A stretch of 64,000 nt of DNA from an uncultured Bacteroides sp. (GTDB lineage: Bacteria > Bacteroidota > Bacteroidia > Bacteroidales > Bacteroidaceae), in NCBI GenBank assembly GCA_949289265.1, contig CASENE010000058.1, forward strand, positions 62,001-126,000. Reading direction: 5' to 3'. The translations under genes were made by a program, and so were the position numbers. Of the stretch, positions 52,021 to 60,277 are shown one piece after another. The stretch's first letter is position 1, and the number at the start of each line of letters is the position of its first letter. Below the pieces are notes generated by a model, which saw only the letters and a list, made by a program, of their open reading frames with translations, did no database searches and was not told the origin of the DNA.

Positions 52021-52108
52021 CGTCCTTCCGGGGAATACTATGCCCGCTTGCTGGGGCTATACTTCCCGCAGGCTGGGACTATACTTCCCGCAAGCGGGAA
52101 ATACTGTT
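52021..52108. repeat. Four tandem 22-bp units (CCCGC-GGGACTATACTT word)
   Basis: Units start at 52021, 52043, 52065 and 52087. Units 2-4 open with CCCGC. Units 2 and 3 end CTATACTT. Unit 1 is more degenerate. The GGGACTA and TTCCC elements recall the AGTCCC palindromes of the array at 31931-32018. It lies in the divergent spacer between the toxin-antitoxin pair and the first GH32 gene, upstream of the shared operator at 52196. Confidence 0.85.
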
Positions 52109-52195
52109 CCACTAAGCCTTGAAAGACAGGCCGTCCGGGACAATGGGCGCGAATGCGGGTTGGAGGCTGCGAATATTGTTTCAGAAACTATTATT

Positions 52196-52270
52196 TTTGT
52201 TGCATGTAACCGAATGGCAAGCGTTTGAAACAAATATTTCAGCCTTGTCTTGTCCGGAGGCGTAATTTTG
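52196..52270 (+). promoter_or_regulatory. Putative fructan-locus operator and promoter, copy 1
   Basis: Bases 52196-52247 align without gaps to 54042-54093. Shared blocks are TTTGTT(G/A)CATGTAAC, GCNTTTGAAAC and CAGCCNTG. The -7 box TAATTTTG (52263-52270) follows after 15 bp, the same distance as in the susC copy. It precedes the first GH32 gene by 38 bp. The arrangement suggests an activator site, probably for a hybrid two-component regulator of the fructan type that is not encoded in this window. Confidence 0.75.
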
Positions 52271-52308
52271 ACCACCTATTTATCATACAAACTTCATACC
52301 TGATTATT

Positions 52309-53955
52309 ATGTTAAAGAGATTTAGTCTTTCAGTTTTGTTGTTGCTCGGCCTGACCGGCATGTTTGCGGCTGAGCGCTTGGTGACTATCCACAGCCGTTA
52401 TCTTAATCTGCCAATCGTGGAGGAAGGGCCGCAGTGCAAGTTGATGTTCCGTCAAGGCGACGAACTGGTCACTTGGTGCCGCATCCGTCTGGCGCGCGAG
52501 GGCGAGAAACCGGCATATTGGATGTATTATGACGTGCAGGCCTACCGGGGCGAAAAACTGCTTTTGGATTATGAGGGCGAGGCTTCCTGCCTGGAAAACA
52601 TCACGCAGAGCGATGAATGGGTGGGGCAGGAGACGGTCTATACCGAGGCCTATCGCCCGCAATTCCATTTTTCCACTCGCCGTGGTTGGATTAATGACCC
52701 CAACGGGTTGCTTTATTACGACGGCGAGTATCATCTCTTCTACCAGCACAATCCCTTTGGGGTGGAATGGGGCAATCTGAACTGGGGACATGCCGTGAGC
52801 CGCGACCTGGTGCATTGGACGGAACTGCCGGAGGCTTTGCAAATGGACGAGACCGGCGAAATGTATTCCGGCTCGGCGGTGGTGGACTATGAGAACGTGT
52901 CGGGGCTTGGCTCGAAGGAGCGTCCGGCCATGTTGGCTTTCTATACTTTGCAGGGACAGCACGGGCAAGTGCAATGCCTGGCCTATAGCCTGGACAAGGG
53001 GCGTACGTGGACGAAGTATGGCAAGAACCCCATTGTCGACACGGCTATGAAGGGAGGCACGTGGCACAACCGCGACCCCAAGGTCTTCTGGTATGCGCCG
53101 GGCAAGCATTGGGTGATGGTGTTGCACGAAAAGGACGGGCACTCCATCTACAACTCCACAAATTTGCTTGACTGGACGTGGACGAGCCACACGCCGGGTT
53201 TCTGGGAGTGCCCCGAACTGTTTGAACTGCCCGTAGATGGCGATTCGGCCCGTACCAAATGGGTGATGAGCGGCGCGTCGGGCACGTATATGATAGGAAC
53301 GTTCGACGGAAAGCGTTTTACCCCCGAGACGGGCAAGTATTATTATGCCACGGGCTACCTGTATGCCCCGCAGACTTTCAACAACGTCCCCGCCGCCGAC
53401 GGCCGCCGCATACAAGTGTCGTGGGCTTCCATTCGTCACGCGGGGATGCCTTTCACCGGCATGATGCTTTTGCCTGTCGAGCTGAAGCTGGTCACCGCCA
53501 AAGACGGCATCCGCCTGACTGCCCTGCCGGTGAAGGAGGTGGAGCAGTTGCTCACGCCCGTGCTCAAGGCCGATTCGCTCACCATGGACGAGGCGAATGA
53601 AAAGTTGAAGCATGTCGCCACGGACGGCAAGGGGCTGTGCGTGAAGGCTACCATCCGCCTGACGCATCCCACCAATGCCGGCCTGGAGCTGGACGGGAAT
53701 CGCATACTGGACTATGACCTGAACTTTAACCGCATCAACGGGATGCCCTATTCGCCCGATGACTTCACCAGCCTGCGCCTGAGTTTCGACATGTACATCG
53801 ACCGCAACTCCATAGAGGCCTTCTTCGACGGCGGGCGTTATTCGTTCACCAACGACCGGAAGGCGGCTGCGGGCGACAGGTTGCTGAAGTTCTGGTCGTT
53901 GGAAGAGCTGGCCGTCGAAAAGCTGGAGGTCTTTACGGTGGATTCGATTTGGTAG
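52309..53955 (+). CDS. Exported GH32 fructan hydrolase (first copy)
   Basis: This is a 548-residue exported glycoside hydrolase family 32 enzyme. The signal peptide (KRFSLSVLLLLGLTGMFAA) has no lipobox. An N-terminal accessory region (about 25-120) precedes the five-bladed propeller. The catalytic landmarks are the nucleophile in RRGWINDPNGLLYY (near 136), the transition-state Asp in HNRDPKVFWY (near 250) and the acid/base Glu in FWECPELFEL (near 305). A C-terminal beta-sandwich follows, with YIDRNSIEAFFDGGRYSF. GH32 enzymes release fructose from inulin, levan or sucrose. The start is the ATG at 52309, just after the promoter. Confidence 0.95.
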   Translation: MLKRFSLSVLLLLGLTGMFAAERLVTIHSRYLNLPIVEEGPQCKLMFRQGDELVTWCRIRLAREGEKPAYWMYYDVQAYRGEKLLLDYEGEASCLENITQSDEWVGQETVYTEAYRPQFHFSTRRGWINDPNGLLYYDGEYHLFYQHNPFGVEWGNLNWGHAVSRDLVHWTELPEALQMDETGEMYSGSAVVDYENVSGLGSKERPAMLAFYTLQGQHGQVQCLAYSLDKGRTWTKYGKNPIVDTAMKGGTWHNRDPKVFWYAPGKHWVMVLHEKDGHSIYNSTNLLDWTWTSHTPGFWECPELFELPVDGDSARTKWVMSGASGTYMIGTFDGKRFTPETGKYYYATGYLYAPQTFNNVPAADGRRIQVSWASIRHAGMPFTGMMLLPVELKLVTAKDGIRLTALPVKEVEQLLTPVLKADSLTMDEANEKLKHVATDGKGLCVKATIRLTHPTNAGLELDGNRILDYDLNFNRINGMPYSPDDFTSLRLSFDMYIDRNSIEAFFDGGRYSFTNDRKAAAGDRLLKFWSLEELAVEKLEVFTVDSIW

Positions 53956-54041
53956 GCATGCCTGCCGGCCGGGCAGCCGGAGGACATGCGTCCTGCGTCC
54001 AGGGATACGCTTCGGGTATTCTTGATGCAAATCCTGTCCCG

Positions 54042-54116
54042 TTTGTTACATGTAACTTGATTGCACGCCTTTGAAACGAATGTGACAGCCGTGCGACGCG
54101 TTTCTGCTTACCTTTG
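54042..54116 (+). promoter_or_regulatory. Putative fructan-locus operator and promoter, copy 2
   Basis: Bases 54042-54093 repeat the element at 52196-52247, including the palindrome GTTACATGTAAC. The -7 box TACCTTTG is at 54109-54116, again 15 bp after the element. It precedes susC by about 87 bp. Confidence 0.75.
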
Positions 54117-54202
54117 CTCACGTAAAAATCGCCGCGTGGCGACGGGGCGATGCAGTTACCGCGAGTGAATCAATCTTTATTATTTAACTTTAAAATGCTT
54201 CT

Positions 54203-57200
54203 ATGATGGGAAACATCAAACTAAGGATTTGCACCTTCATGGTGCTGGTGTTTGCCGGGCTTGCCGCTTTCGCCCAGCAGATACAAGTGAAAGGAACGGT
54301 CGTCGACAAGGCGACAGGTGAAACAATCATCGGGGCCTCGGTGGTGGAAGAGGGTACCCAGAACGGCGTGATTACGGACATCGACGGCAACTTTGCGTTG
54401 TCGGTGCCGTCGGGCGCCTCCATCACCGTTACGTATGTGGGCTATAAATCGGTGACGGTGAAGGCCGCCCCTGAACTCCGCATTGAGATGGGCGAGGACA
54501 ACGAGATGCTGGAAGAGGTGGTAGTAACGGGCTATATGACCGAGAAAAAAGCCAGCCTCACCGGTTCTGTATCGGTAGTGAAGATGAAGGACGTGGCCGA
54601 CATCCCTACGGGTAATGTCATGTCAAGCCTGCAAGGTCGCGTGGCCGGTATGAACATCACCAACGACGGTACGCCGGGCGGCATGAACACTTCGACGCTG
54701 GTGCGCGGCACGACCACCATCAACAACAGTTCCCCGCTCTATGTGATAGACGGCGTGCAGACGCGTGACAACATTGCTTCCATTCTTTCGTCCAACGATG
54801 TGGAATCTATTCAGGTGTTGAAAGATGCCGCCTCGGCCGCCATCTACGGCGCGCAGGCTGCCAACGGTGTCATCATCATCACCACCAAGCGTGCCAAGGA
54901 AGGCGACGTGAAGGTGAATTTCGACATGTCGCTCAGTGCGCAGACCTTTTCTACCGGCTTTGACATGCTGAACACGCAGCAGTGGGGCGAGGTTTACTGG
55001 CAGGCCTATCACAATGACTACGGCAGCTATCCCAACAGCGTAGTGTATGGCAACGGAAGCACGCCCGTCATCCAGGACTATTACTACGACGAGAACGGCA
55101 TCCGCATCCGTACCGGTAACACGGACTGGGCGAAGGAAATCTACAGCACGGCCTTGATGCAGAATTACAATCTTTCTTTGTCGAAAGGCTTTAAGGACGG
55201 CAATGTGGCTCTGACCATGAACTATATGGATCAGGATGGTTTGGTGCGCAACTCGGACTTCCGCCGTTTCAACACGCGCCTGACCTCAGACTTCCGTTTC
55301 CTGAACAACAAGGTGCGGGTAGGAGAGAGCTTTGCCATCACCTATTACACGCAACATCTCAATCCCGGAGGCATCGAGGAGAATGTCATCAAACAGCATC
55401 CGGCTATCCCGGTGTATGACGAAAACGGTGGTTATGCCGGCGGTTATGTGGATGTATTGGGCGACACGCCTAACTTGATTCGTCTGACGGACAACGAAGC
55501 CAATAACCGTCACCGCACTTGGCGTTTGTTCGGTAATGCTTATCTGGAGATTGAGCCGATTAAGAACCTGAATTTCCGCTCGAACTTGGGCGTCAATTAC
55601 CTGGACGGCTTTAATTCGGTGTTTACCCCTGCCTGGCAAGAAGGAAGCCGCTCGGAATCCCTCAACTCGTTGAGCGTGGACCAGAGCTACAGCCTGCAGT
55701 GGATATGGTCGAACACGTTGAATTATTCGTTCACCCACAACGGGCATTCTCTGACTGCCTTGATCGGTATGGAAGCCAAAAAGGAATATGGCGAATCCTT
55801 GAGCGGTTATGGCGAAGGACTGGCCATTGAAGACCTCGACTACCGCTATCTTGACGCCATCAGCTCGGGTGCCCGTGTGGGCAACAATGCCAGCGAGTAT
55901 GCGCTCGTGTCCTACTTCGGCAAAGTAAATTATGACTGGAACAGCCGTTATCTGGCTTCGTTTACCTTGCGCCGTGATGCTTCCTCGCGTTTCGGTATGA
56001 ACCACAATTCGGGTGTCTTCCCCTCCGCTTCCATCGGTTGGAGAATCTCGCAGGAGAAGTTCATGGAAGAGGCCAATACGTGGCTGGACGACCTGAAGCT
56101 GCGCGCCTCGTGGGGTATCAACGGTAATGACATGATTGACAACACGGCCACGTATGACAAATACCTGATGAGCTTGCAGAATGCTTCTTATAACCTCAAC
56201 GGCGATGGCGTGACGTTGGCGCCGGGCGCTTATAAGACGGCTTCGGCCAATAACAACCTGCGCTGGGAGCAGACGGAACAGTGGAACTTCGGTATCGACG
56301 CCACCTTCCTGAAGGGCAGGCTGGGATTCACCTTCGACTGGTTCAAGAAGATGACCACCGACATGCTGATTTCCCGTCCTTACATCGGCGTTATCGGCGA
56401 AGGCGGCTCGTATTGGTACAACGGCATCTCGATGAACAACAACGGCGTGGAGGCTACGCTGACCTGGCGCGACCAGGTGCGCGACTTCAGCTACGACATC
56501 GCATTCAACATCTCCTATTATAAGAATAAGATAGTAGACCTGCCGGAAGATATCTACTGGACGTACGGCGGCGGCAACGGCGTGGACCAGACCATCGTCG
56601 GCCAGCCTTTCGGCTCGTGGATGGGCTATAAGACGAACGGCGTGTTCCGCACGCAGGCCGAAGTGGACGAGTACAACGCCAAGTATGACGTGCAGTTCGG
56701 ACAGCCGGGCGTGGGCCGTCTGCGTTATGAAGACGTGAACGGCGACAACGTCATCAGTCCGGCCGACCGCACGTGGCTGGGCTCCGATCAGCCGAAGGTG
56801 ATTGCCGGCCTGAATCTCGGCGCTTCCTACAAGGGCTTCGACCTGAGCCTCTTCTTCAACGGCATGGTGCGCGACGCCTATAACAACTCGAAGACCTACA
56901 ACAACTTCTTCCAGTTGTGGACGGGCAACCACTCGACCCGCTTGCTGGAGGCTATGAATGCCTGGACGGAGTACGAGCAGACCGGCGTGTACAACTGCGA
57001 CATACCTGCCCTCACCACGCTGAACAACAACGGCGAAGACCAAGTGAACGAATACTACATCGAGAACGGTTCGTACATCAAGCTCAAGACGCTGACCCTG
57101 GGCTATACCTTCCCGGCCGACCTGATCAAGAAGGCCCGTCTGACCAACCTGCGCCTCTACTTCCAGGCACAGAACCTGTTCACCATCACCGGATATACAG

Positions 57201-57277
57201 GAGCCGATCCCGAGGGACTGGGCTACACCTATCCGCAACCCCGCAACTTTACCTTCGGCTTGTCCGTAGGATTCTGA
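54203..57277 (+). CDS. susC: SusC/RagA-family TonB-linked outer-membrane glycan importer
   Basis: This is a 1024-residue outer-membrane protein. The signal peptide (LRICTFMVLVFAGLAAFAQ) precedes a carboxypeptidase-like regulatory domain (VKGTVVDKATGETIIGASVV, DIDGNFALSVPSGAS). The TonB-box/plug region follows: EEVVVTGYMTEKKASLTGSV, LQGRVAGMNITND, and the SusC signature DAASAAIYGAQAANGVIII near residue 210. A large barrel ends in NFTFGLSVGF. It pairs with the SusD protein encoded next (24-bp gap) to import fructan fragments. It has no own regulator in the window. The substrate is inferred from the GH32 and fructokinase genes around it. Confidence 0.96.
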   Translation: MMGNIKLRICTFMVLVFAGLAAFAQQIQVKGTVVDKATGETIIGASVVEEGTQNGVITDIDGNFALSVPSGASITVTYVGYKSVTVKAAPELRIEMGEDNEMLEEVVVTGYMTEKKASLTGSVSVVKMKDVADIPTGNVMSSLQGRVAGMNITNDGTPGGMNTSTLVRGTTTINNSSPLYVIDGVQTRDNIASILSSNDVESIQVLKDAASAAIYGAQAANGVIIITTKRAKEGDVKVNFDMSLSAQTFSTGFDMLNTQQWGEVYWQAYHNDYGSYPNSVVYGNGSTPVIQDYYYDENGIRIRTGNTDWAKEIYSTALMQNYNLSLSKGFKDGNVALTMNYMDQDGLVRNSDFRRFNTRLTSDFRFLNNKVRVGESFAITYYTQHLNPGGIEENVIKQHPAIPVYDENGGYAGGYVDVLGDTPNLIRLTDNEANNRHRTWRLFGNAYLEIEPIKNLNFRSNLGVNYLDGFNSVFTPAWQEGSRSESLNSLSVDQSYSLQWIWSNTLNYSFTHNGHSLTALIGMEAKKEYGESLSGYGEGLAIEDLDYRYLDAISSGARVGNNASEYALVSYFGKVNYDWNSRYLASFTLRRDASSRFGMNHNSGVFPSASIGWRISQEKFMEEANTWLDDLKLRASWGINGNDMIDNTATYDKYLMSLQNASYNLNGDGVTLAPGAYKTASANNNLRWEQTEQWNFGIDATFLKGRLGFTFDWFKKMTTDMLISRPYIGVIGEGGSYWYNGISMNNNGVEATLTWRDQVRDFSYDIAFNISYYKNKIVDLPEDIYWTYGGGNGVDQTIVGQPFGSWMGYKTNGVFRTQAEVDEYNAKYDVQFGQPGVGRLRYEDVNGDNVISPADRTWLGSDQPKVIAGLNLGASYKGFDLSLFFNGMVRDAYNNSKTYNNFFQLWTGNHSTRLLEAMNAWTEYEQTGVYNCDIPALTTLNNNGEDQVNEYYIENGSYIKLKTLTLGYTFPADLIKKARLTNLRLYFQAQNLFTITGYTGADPEGLGYTYPQPRNFTFGLSVGF

Positions 57278-57301
57278 TAGAACTCATTAAAGAATATAGT
57301 T

Positions 57302-59080
57302 ATGAAACTGAAATACATTCCTTTTACCATTCTTTTCGCAGCCCTGACGACCGGCTGCAACGAAAGCCGTTTTCTTGACATCACGCCCAGCGCGACGCTG
57401 AACGGCGATAACGTAGCGACGGCAGAGAACGTGCACCTGCTGACCACCGCCGCCTATTCCGCACTGGGAGGCGTGACGAAAGACAACAGCCTGTGCCTGA
57501 GCCCCATGACCAACTGGACGTATGGTTCCGTGCGTTCGGACGACGCTTACAAGGGCGGTGGCGGCACCACCGACGGCGACGGCGGCAACATGCACCGCTA
57601 CGAGATTTTCACCGTCGACGCCACCGTGGGCAACGTGGACAGCAAGTGGTTCCAACTGTACTGCTGCCTGCAACGCTGCAACACGGCCCTGAAGGCATTG
57701 AATAACATCTCGGAGAGCCAGCTGCCCGACGTGGAGGTGCAGAAGGCCGAGATGCGCGTGTTGCGCGCCCACTTCTTCTTCGAGCTGAGCCGTCTCTTCA
57801 ACCAGATTCCTTACTTCGACGAGAGCGTGGAGATTGACCAGTACGACCGCATCAGCAACGTGCAATACACCCGCGACGAAATCCTGGGCATGATTGCCGA
57901 AGACCTGCTGCAAGCCGCCGACGTGCTGCCCGAAAGCCAGCCGGAGATCGGCCGCGTCAACCGCTACGTGGCCTGGGCCTACGCCGCCAAGGTGAAGCTG
58001 TACCAAGCCTACGAGCAAGACCCCGAGACACACCGCGTCGTGAACGTCAACACCACCTTGATGCGCGAGGTGGTAGACCTGTGCAACCGCCTCGAGGGGC
58101 ACTACGACCTGCTGGACGACTTCCAGCAGCTGGACCTCATCGAATACGAGAACGGCCGCGAATCGGTCTTTGCCATCCAGTTCTCGCTGAACGACGGAAC
58201 CATCGACGGAGGACGCTTTAACTGGAGCAACCTGCTCAACGCGCCGAAGGGCCCCTACAACGGCGACGGATTCTTCCTCCCCAGCCAGAACCTCATCAAC
58301 GCCTACCAGACCGATGCCAACGGCCTGCCTCTGTTCGACACCTTCAACGACCGCGACTATGACGTCATCGCCTTCGATGCCGACGGCAATGCCGTGAACA
58401 CGCAGGTGGAAGGCACCGTAGACCCGCGCCTGGACTTCATCGTGGGCCGCCCCAACATCACTTGGAAGACATATCCCGAAACGGCCTGCTTGTCGTCGTG
58501 GGTGCGCGACGCCGGCACGTACGGATACCACTGCACCAAGCGTTTCTACATCTCGCCCGAGAGCGACCAGATGTACCAGGGCTGGCCGTGGGGAGCCTCC
58601 GGCCTGAACTGGCAGATCATCCGCTATGCACATGTCCTGCTCTGGAAGGCCGAAGCCCTCATTGAAATAGGCGAGCCGGCCGGATTGGACGAAGCGCGTG
58701 ACATCATCAACCGCATCCGCCGCCGCGCCATGACCAGCGAGTATGTGAAAGACTTCAACGACCCCTCGAAGGATGCCGCCAACTACCTCATCGGCGAATA
58801 CCCGGTTGAGGGATGGACGCAGGACTATGCCCGCCAGGCCCTCCGCTTCGAGACCCGCCTGGAGTGCGCGATGGAAGGCGAACGCTTCTTCGACCTCGTG
58901 CGCTGGGGCATCGCCGCCGAGACGATGAACGCCTACTTCGCCCAAGAGCAGTCGAAGCGCGCGTACTACCAGGGCGTCAACTTCACCGCCGGACGCGACG
59001 AATACCTGCCCGTGCCCCTGCCGCAGTACAACTTCTCCAACGGGCTGTACGTGCAGAACCCGGGCTACGCGCCCTTCTGA
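57302..59080 (+). CDS. susD: SusD/RagB-family surface glycan-binding lipoprotein
   Basis: This is a 592-residue lipoprotein with lipobox ALTTGC (Cys near 19), attached to the outer surface as the lid of SusC. SusD landmarks are SRFLDITPSATLNGDN at the mature start, RCNTALKALNNISESQLPDV, AEMRVLRAHFFFELSRLFNQ, RYVAWAYAAKVKLYQAYEQ, and the C-terminal RFETRLECAMEGERFFDLVR. The protein ends with NPGYAPF, typical for SusD. It follows susC by 24 bp. A strong palindrome (59133-59150) lies downstream, and a separate promoter serves the next gene. Confidence 0.96.
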   Translation: MKLKYIPFTILFAALTTGCNESRFLDITPSATLNGDNVATAENVHLLTTAAYSALGGVTKDNSLCLSPMTNWTYGSVRSDDAYKGGGGTTDGDGGNMHRYEIFTVDATVGNVDSKWFQLYCCLQRCNTALKALNNISESQLPDVEVQKAEMRVLRAHFFFELSRLFNQIPYFDESVEIDQYDRISNVQYTRDEILGMIAEDLLQAADVLPESQPEIGRVNRYVAWAYAAKVKLYQAYEQDPETHRVVNVNTTLMREVVDLCNRLEGHYDLLDDFQQLDLIEYENGRESVFAIQFSLNDGTIDGGRFNWSNLLNAPKGPYNGDGFFLPSQNLINAYQTDANGLPLFDTFNDRDYDVIAFDADGNAVNTQVEGTVDPRLDFIVGRPNITWKTYPETACLSSWVRDAGTYGYHCTKRFYISPESDQMYQGWPWGASGLNWQIIRYAHVLLWKAEALIEIGEPAGLDEARDIINRIRRRAMTSEYVKDFNDPSKDAANYLIGEYPVEGWTQDYARQALRFETRLECAMEGERFFDLVRWGIAAETMNAYFAQEQSKRAYYQGVNFTAGRDEYLPVPLPQYNFSNGLYVQNPGYAPF

Positions 59081-59132
59081 TCCCTGCGCATGAGACATTT
59101 TCACGCAGCAGATTCATAATCCCCCCGGGGCC

Positions 59133-59150
59133 GCCCGCCGCGCGGCGGGC
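59133..59150. terminator. Perfect GC palindrome 3' of susD
   Basis: GCCCGCCGCGCGGCGGGC is a perfect 18-bp palindrome 52 bp after the susD stop. No U-tract follows, so it may slow or stop transcription only partly. Confidence 0.5.
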
Positions 59151-59157
59151 GCGCCCC

Positions 59158-59165
59158 TACCTTTG
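59158..59165 (+). promoter_or_regulatory. -7 promoter box of the DUF4469 gene
   Basis: TACCTTTG lies 33 bp upstream of the ATG at 59198 and lacks the 52-bp fructan-locus element, so the gene is probably expressed separately from susC-susD. Confidence 0.6.
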
Positions 59166-59197
59166 AAAACATTTACAGACTTAAAACCAATACCATC

Positions 59198-60058
59198 ATG
59201 GCAACCAAAGAACCTACCCAAAAAGCAAAACTCCCTCTGCGGGCCCTTCCGCTGAGCTTCACCACCGACGAGACCAAGGACTACTACCTCAGGCCCAAGC
59301 TGCAGAAGTGCCTCAACCTGGACGACCTCGCCGCCGAGGTGGCCGCCCTCAGCACCCGCCAGGAAGACCCCGACGACATCGCCCGCACGGGCCGCCAACT
59401 GATGCAGCGCATGATGTGGTACCTCTCGTCGGGCTACAGCCTCACCCTGCCCATCGGCTACTTCCGCCCCACCGTTCAGGGCGTGTTCATGGAAAGCGAG
59501 CTGAACGCCGCGCCCGACCGCGACCGGCTCACCCTCTCCGTTTCCTACAGCATGAGCCGCGAGATGCGCCAGGCGCTGGACGAAGCCGAGATAGACGTCG
59601 AAATCCTCAAGACGGCGGGCGGCCCGCAGCTGTTCAGCGTGGTCAGCGCGCAAGACGCGCAAAACCCCGACGCCGCCACCCGCGGCGAAGGCATCCCCAT
59701 CGAGGCCGGGCAGACCTGCATCATACGCGGGCGCAACCTCAAGGTGGGCGGCGAGGCCGAAGAGGTGGGCGTCACCCTCACGCGCATGGACGGCTCGACG
59801 GGCACCACCTACTTCTTCCCCGTCAACAAGCTCTATCCCAACACCAAGACGCAGGTGGGCTTCGTGCTTCCCGCCGACGCCCCCGAAGGCAGCGTCTGGA
59901 GCGTCAAGCTCTGCACACAGCTGTCCAACAACGGCAGCCTCCTGCTGAAAGAGCCCCGCACCGTGGTGATGGACTCCAACTTCGTCGTCGGCGTCGAAGC
60001 CTCGGACATCCCCGGAGGCTCCGGGCAGGGCGGCACCGGCGAGACCCCTTTAGGATAA
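59198..60058 (+). CDS. HU-like DNA-binding domain plus DUF4469 protein
   Basis: This is a 286-residue soluble protein without signal peptide. Residues about 15-125 match the HU/IHF-like domain of the Bvu_2165-type proteins of Bacteroides (PLSFTTDETKDYYLRPKLQK, NLDDLAAEVAALSTRQEDPD, LPIGYFRPTVQGVF). Residues about 165-260 are an Ig-like DUF4469 domain (GEGIPIEAGQTCIIRGRNLK, TLTRMDGSTGTTYFFP, AQVGFVLPADAPEGSVWSV read with TQVGFVLPADAPEGSV). A glycine-rich tail ends it. Such proteins are usually scattered singly in Bacteroides genomes and may bind DNA. It has its own promoter and sits where a surface glycan-binding protein would be expected. Confidence 0.82.
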   Translation: MATKEPTQKAKLPLRALPLSFTTDETKDYYLRPKLQKCLNLDDLAAEVAALSTRQEDPDDIARTGRQLMQRMMWYLSSGYSLTLPIGYFRPTVQGVFMESELNAAPDRDRLTLSVSYSMSREMRQALDEAEIDVEILKTAGGPQLFSVVSAQDAQNPDAATRGEGIPIEAGQTCIIRGRNLKVGGEAEEVGVTLTRMDGSTGTTYFFPVNKLYPNTKTQVGFVLPADAPEGSVWSVKLCTQLSNNGSLLLKEPRTVVMDSNFVVGVEASDIPGGSGQGGTGETPLG

Positions 60059-60084
60059 ACAGCCGCCCCGCCTCCTTCGCGCCC

Positions 60085-60176
60085 CGCGAAAGCCGGGCAT
60101 CGCGCCTCGCGAAAGCCACGTTTCGCACCCCGCGAAAGCCAGCTATCGCAACGCGCGAAAGCCACGCATCGCGCCG
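60085..60176. repeat. Four tandem 23-bp units (CGCGAAAGCC word)
   Basis: CGCGAAAGCC begins at 60085, 60108, 60131 and 60154, an exact 23-bp period. Each unit then carries a variant of ACGCATCGC. A degenerate fifth unit starts at 60177. It begins 26 bp after the DUF4469 stop and precedes the second GH32 gene. Confidence 0.9.
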
Positions 60177-60277
60177 CGCGACTCCTTAAGAAAATAAAAA
60201 GTCCGCCCCGCGCGACCCTTTGCTGAATTTTATTACATTTGAAACATCAAACCATTACCCAAATCAAACTTGCTTTT

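Noticed and set aside
54203-59080. Naming the SusC/SusD pair as the starch system
   Set aside because: GH32 and fructokinase neighbours point to fructans. The names are used here only for the protein families.
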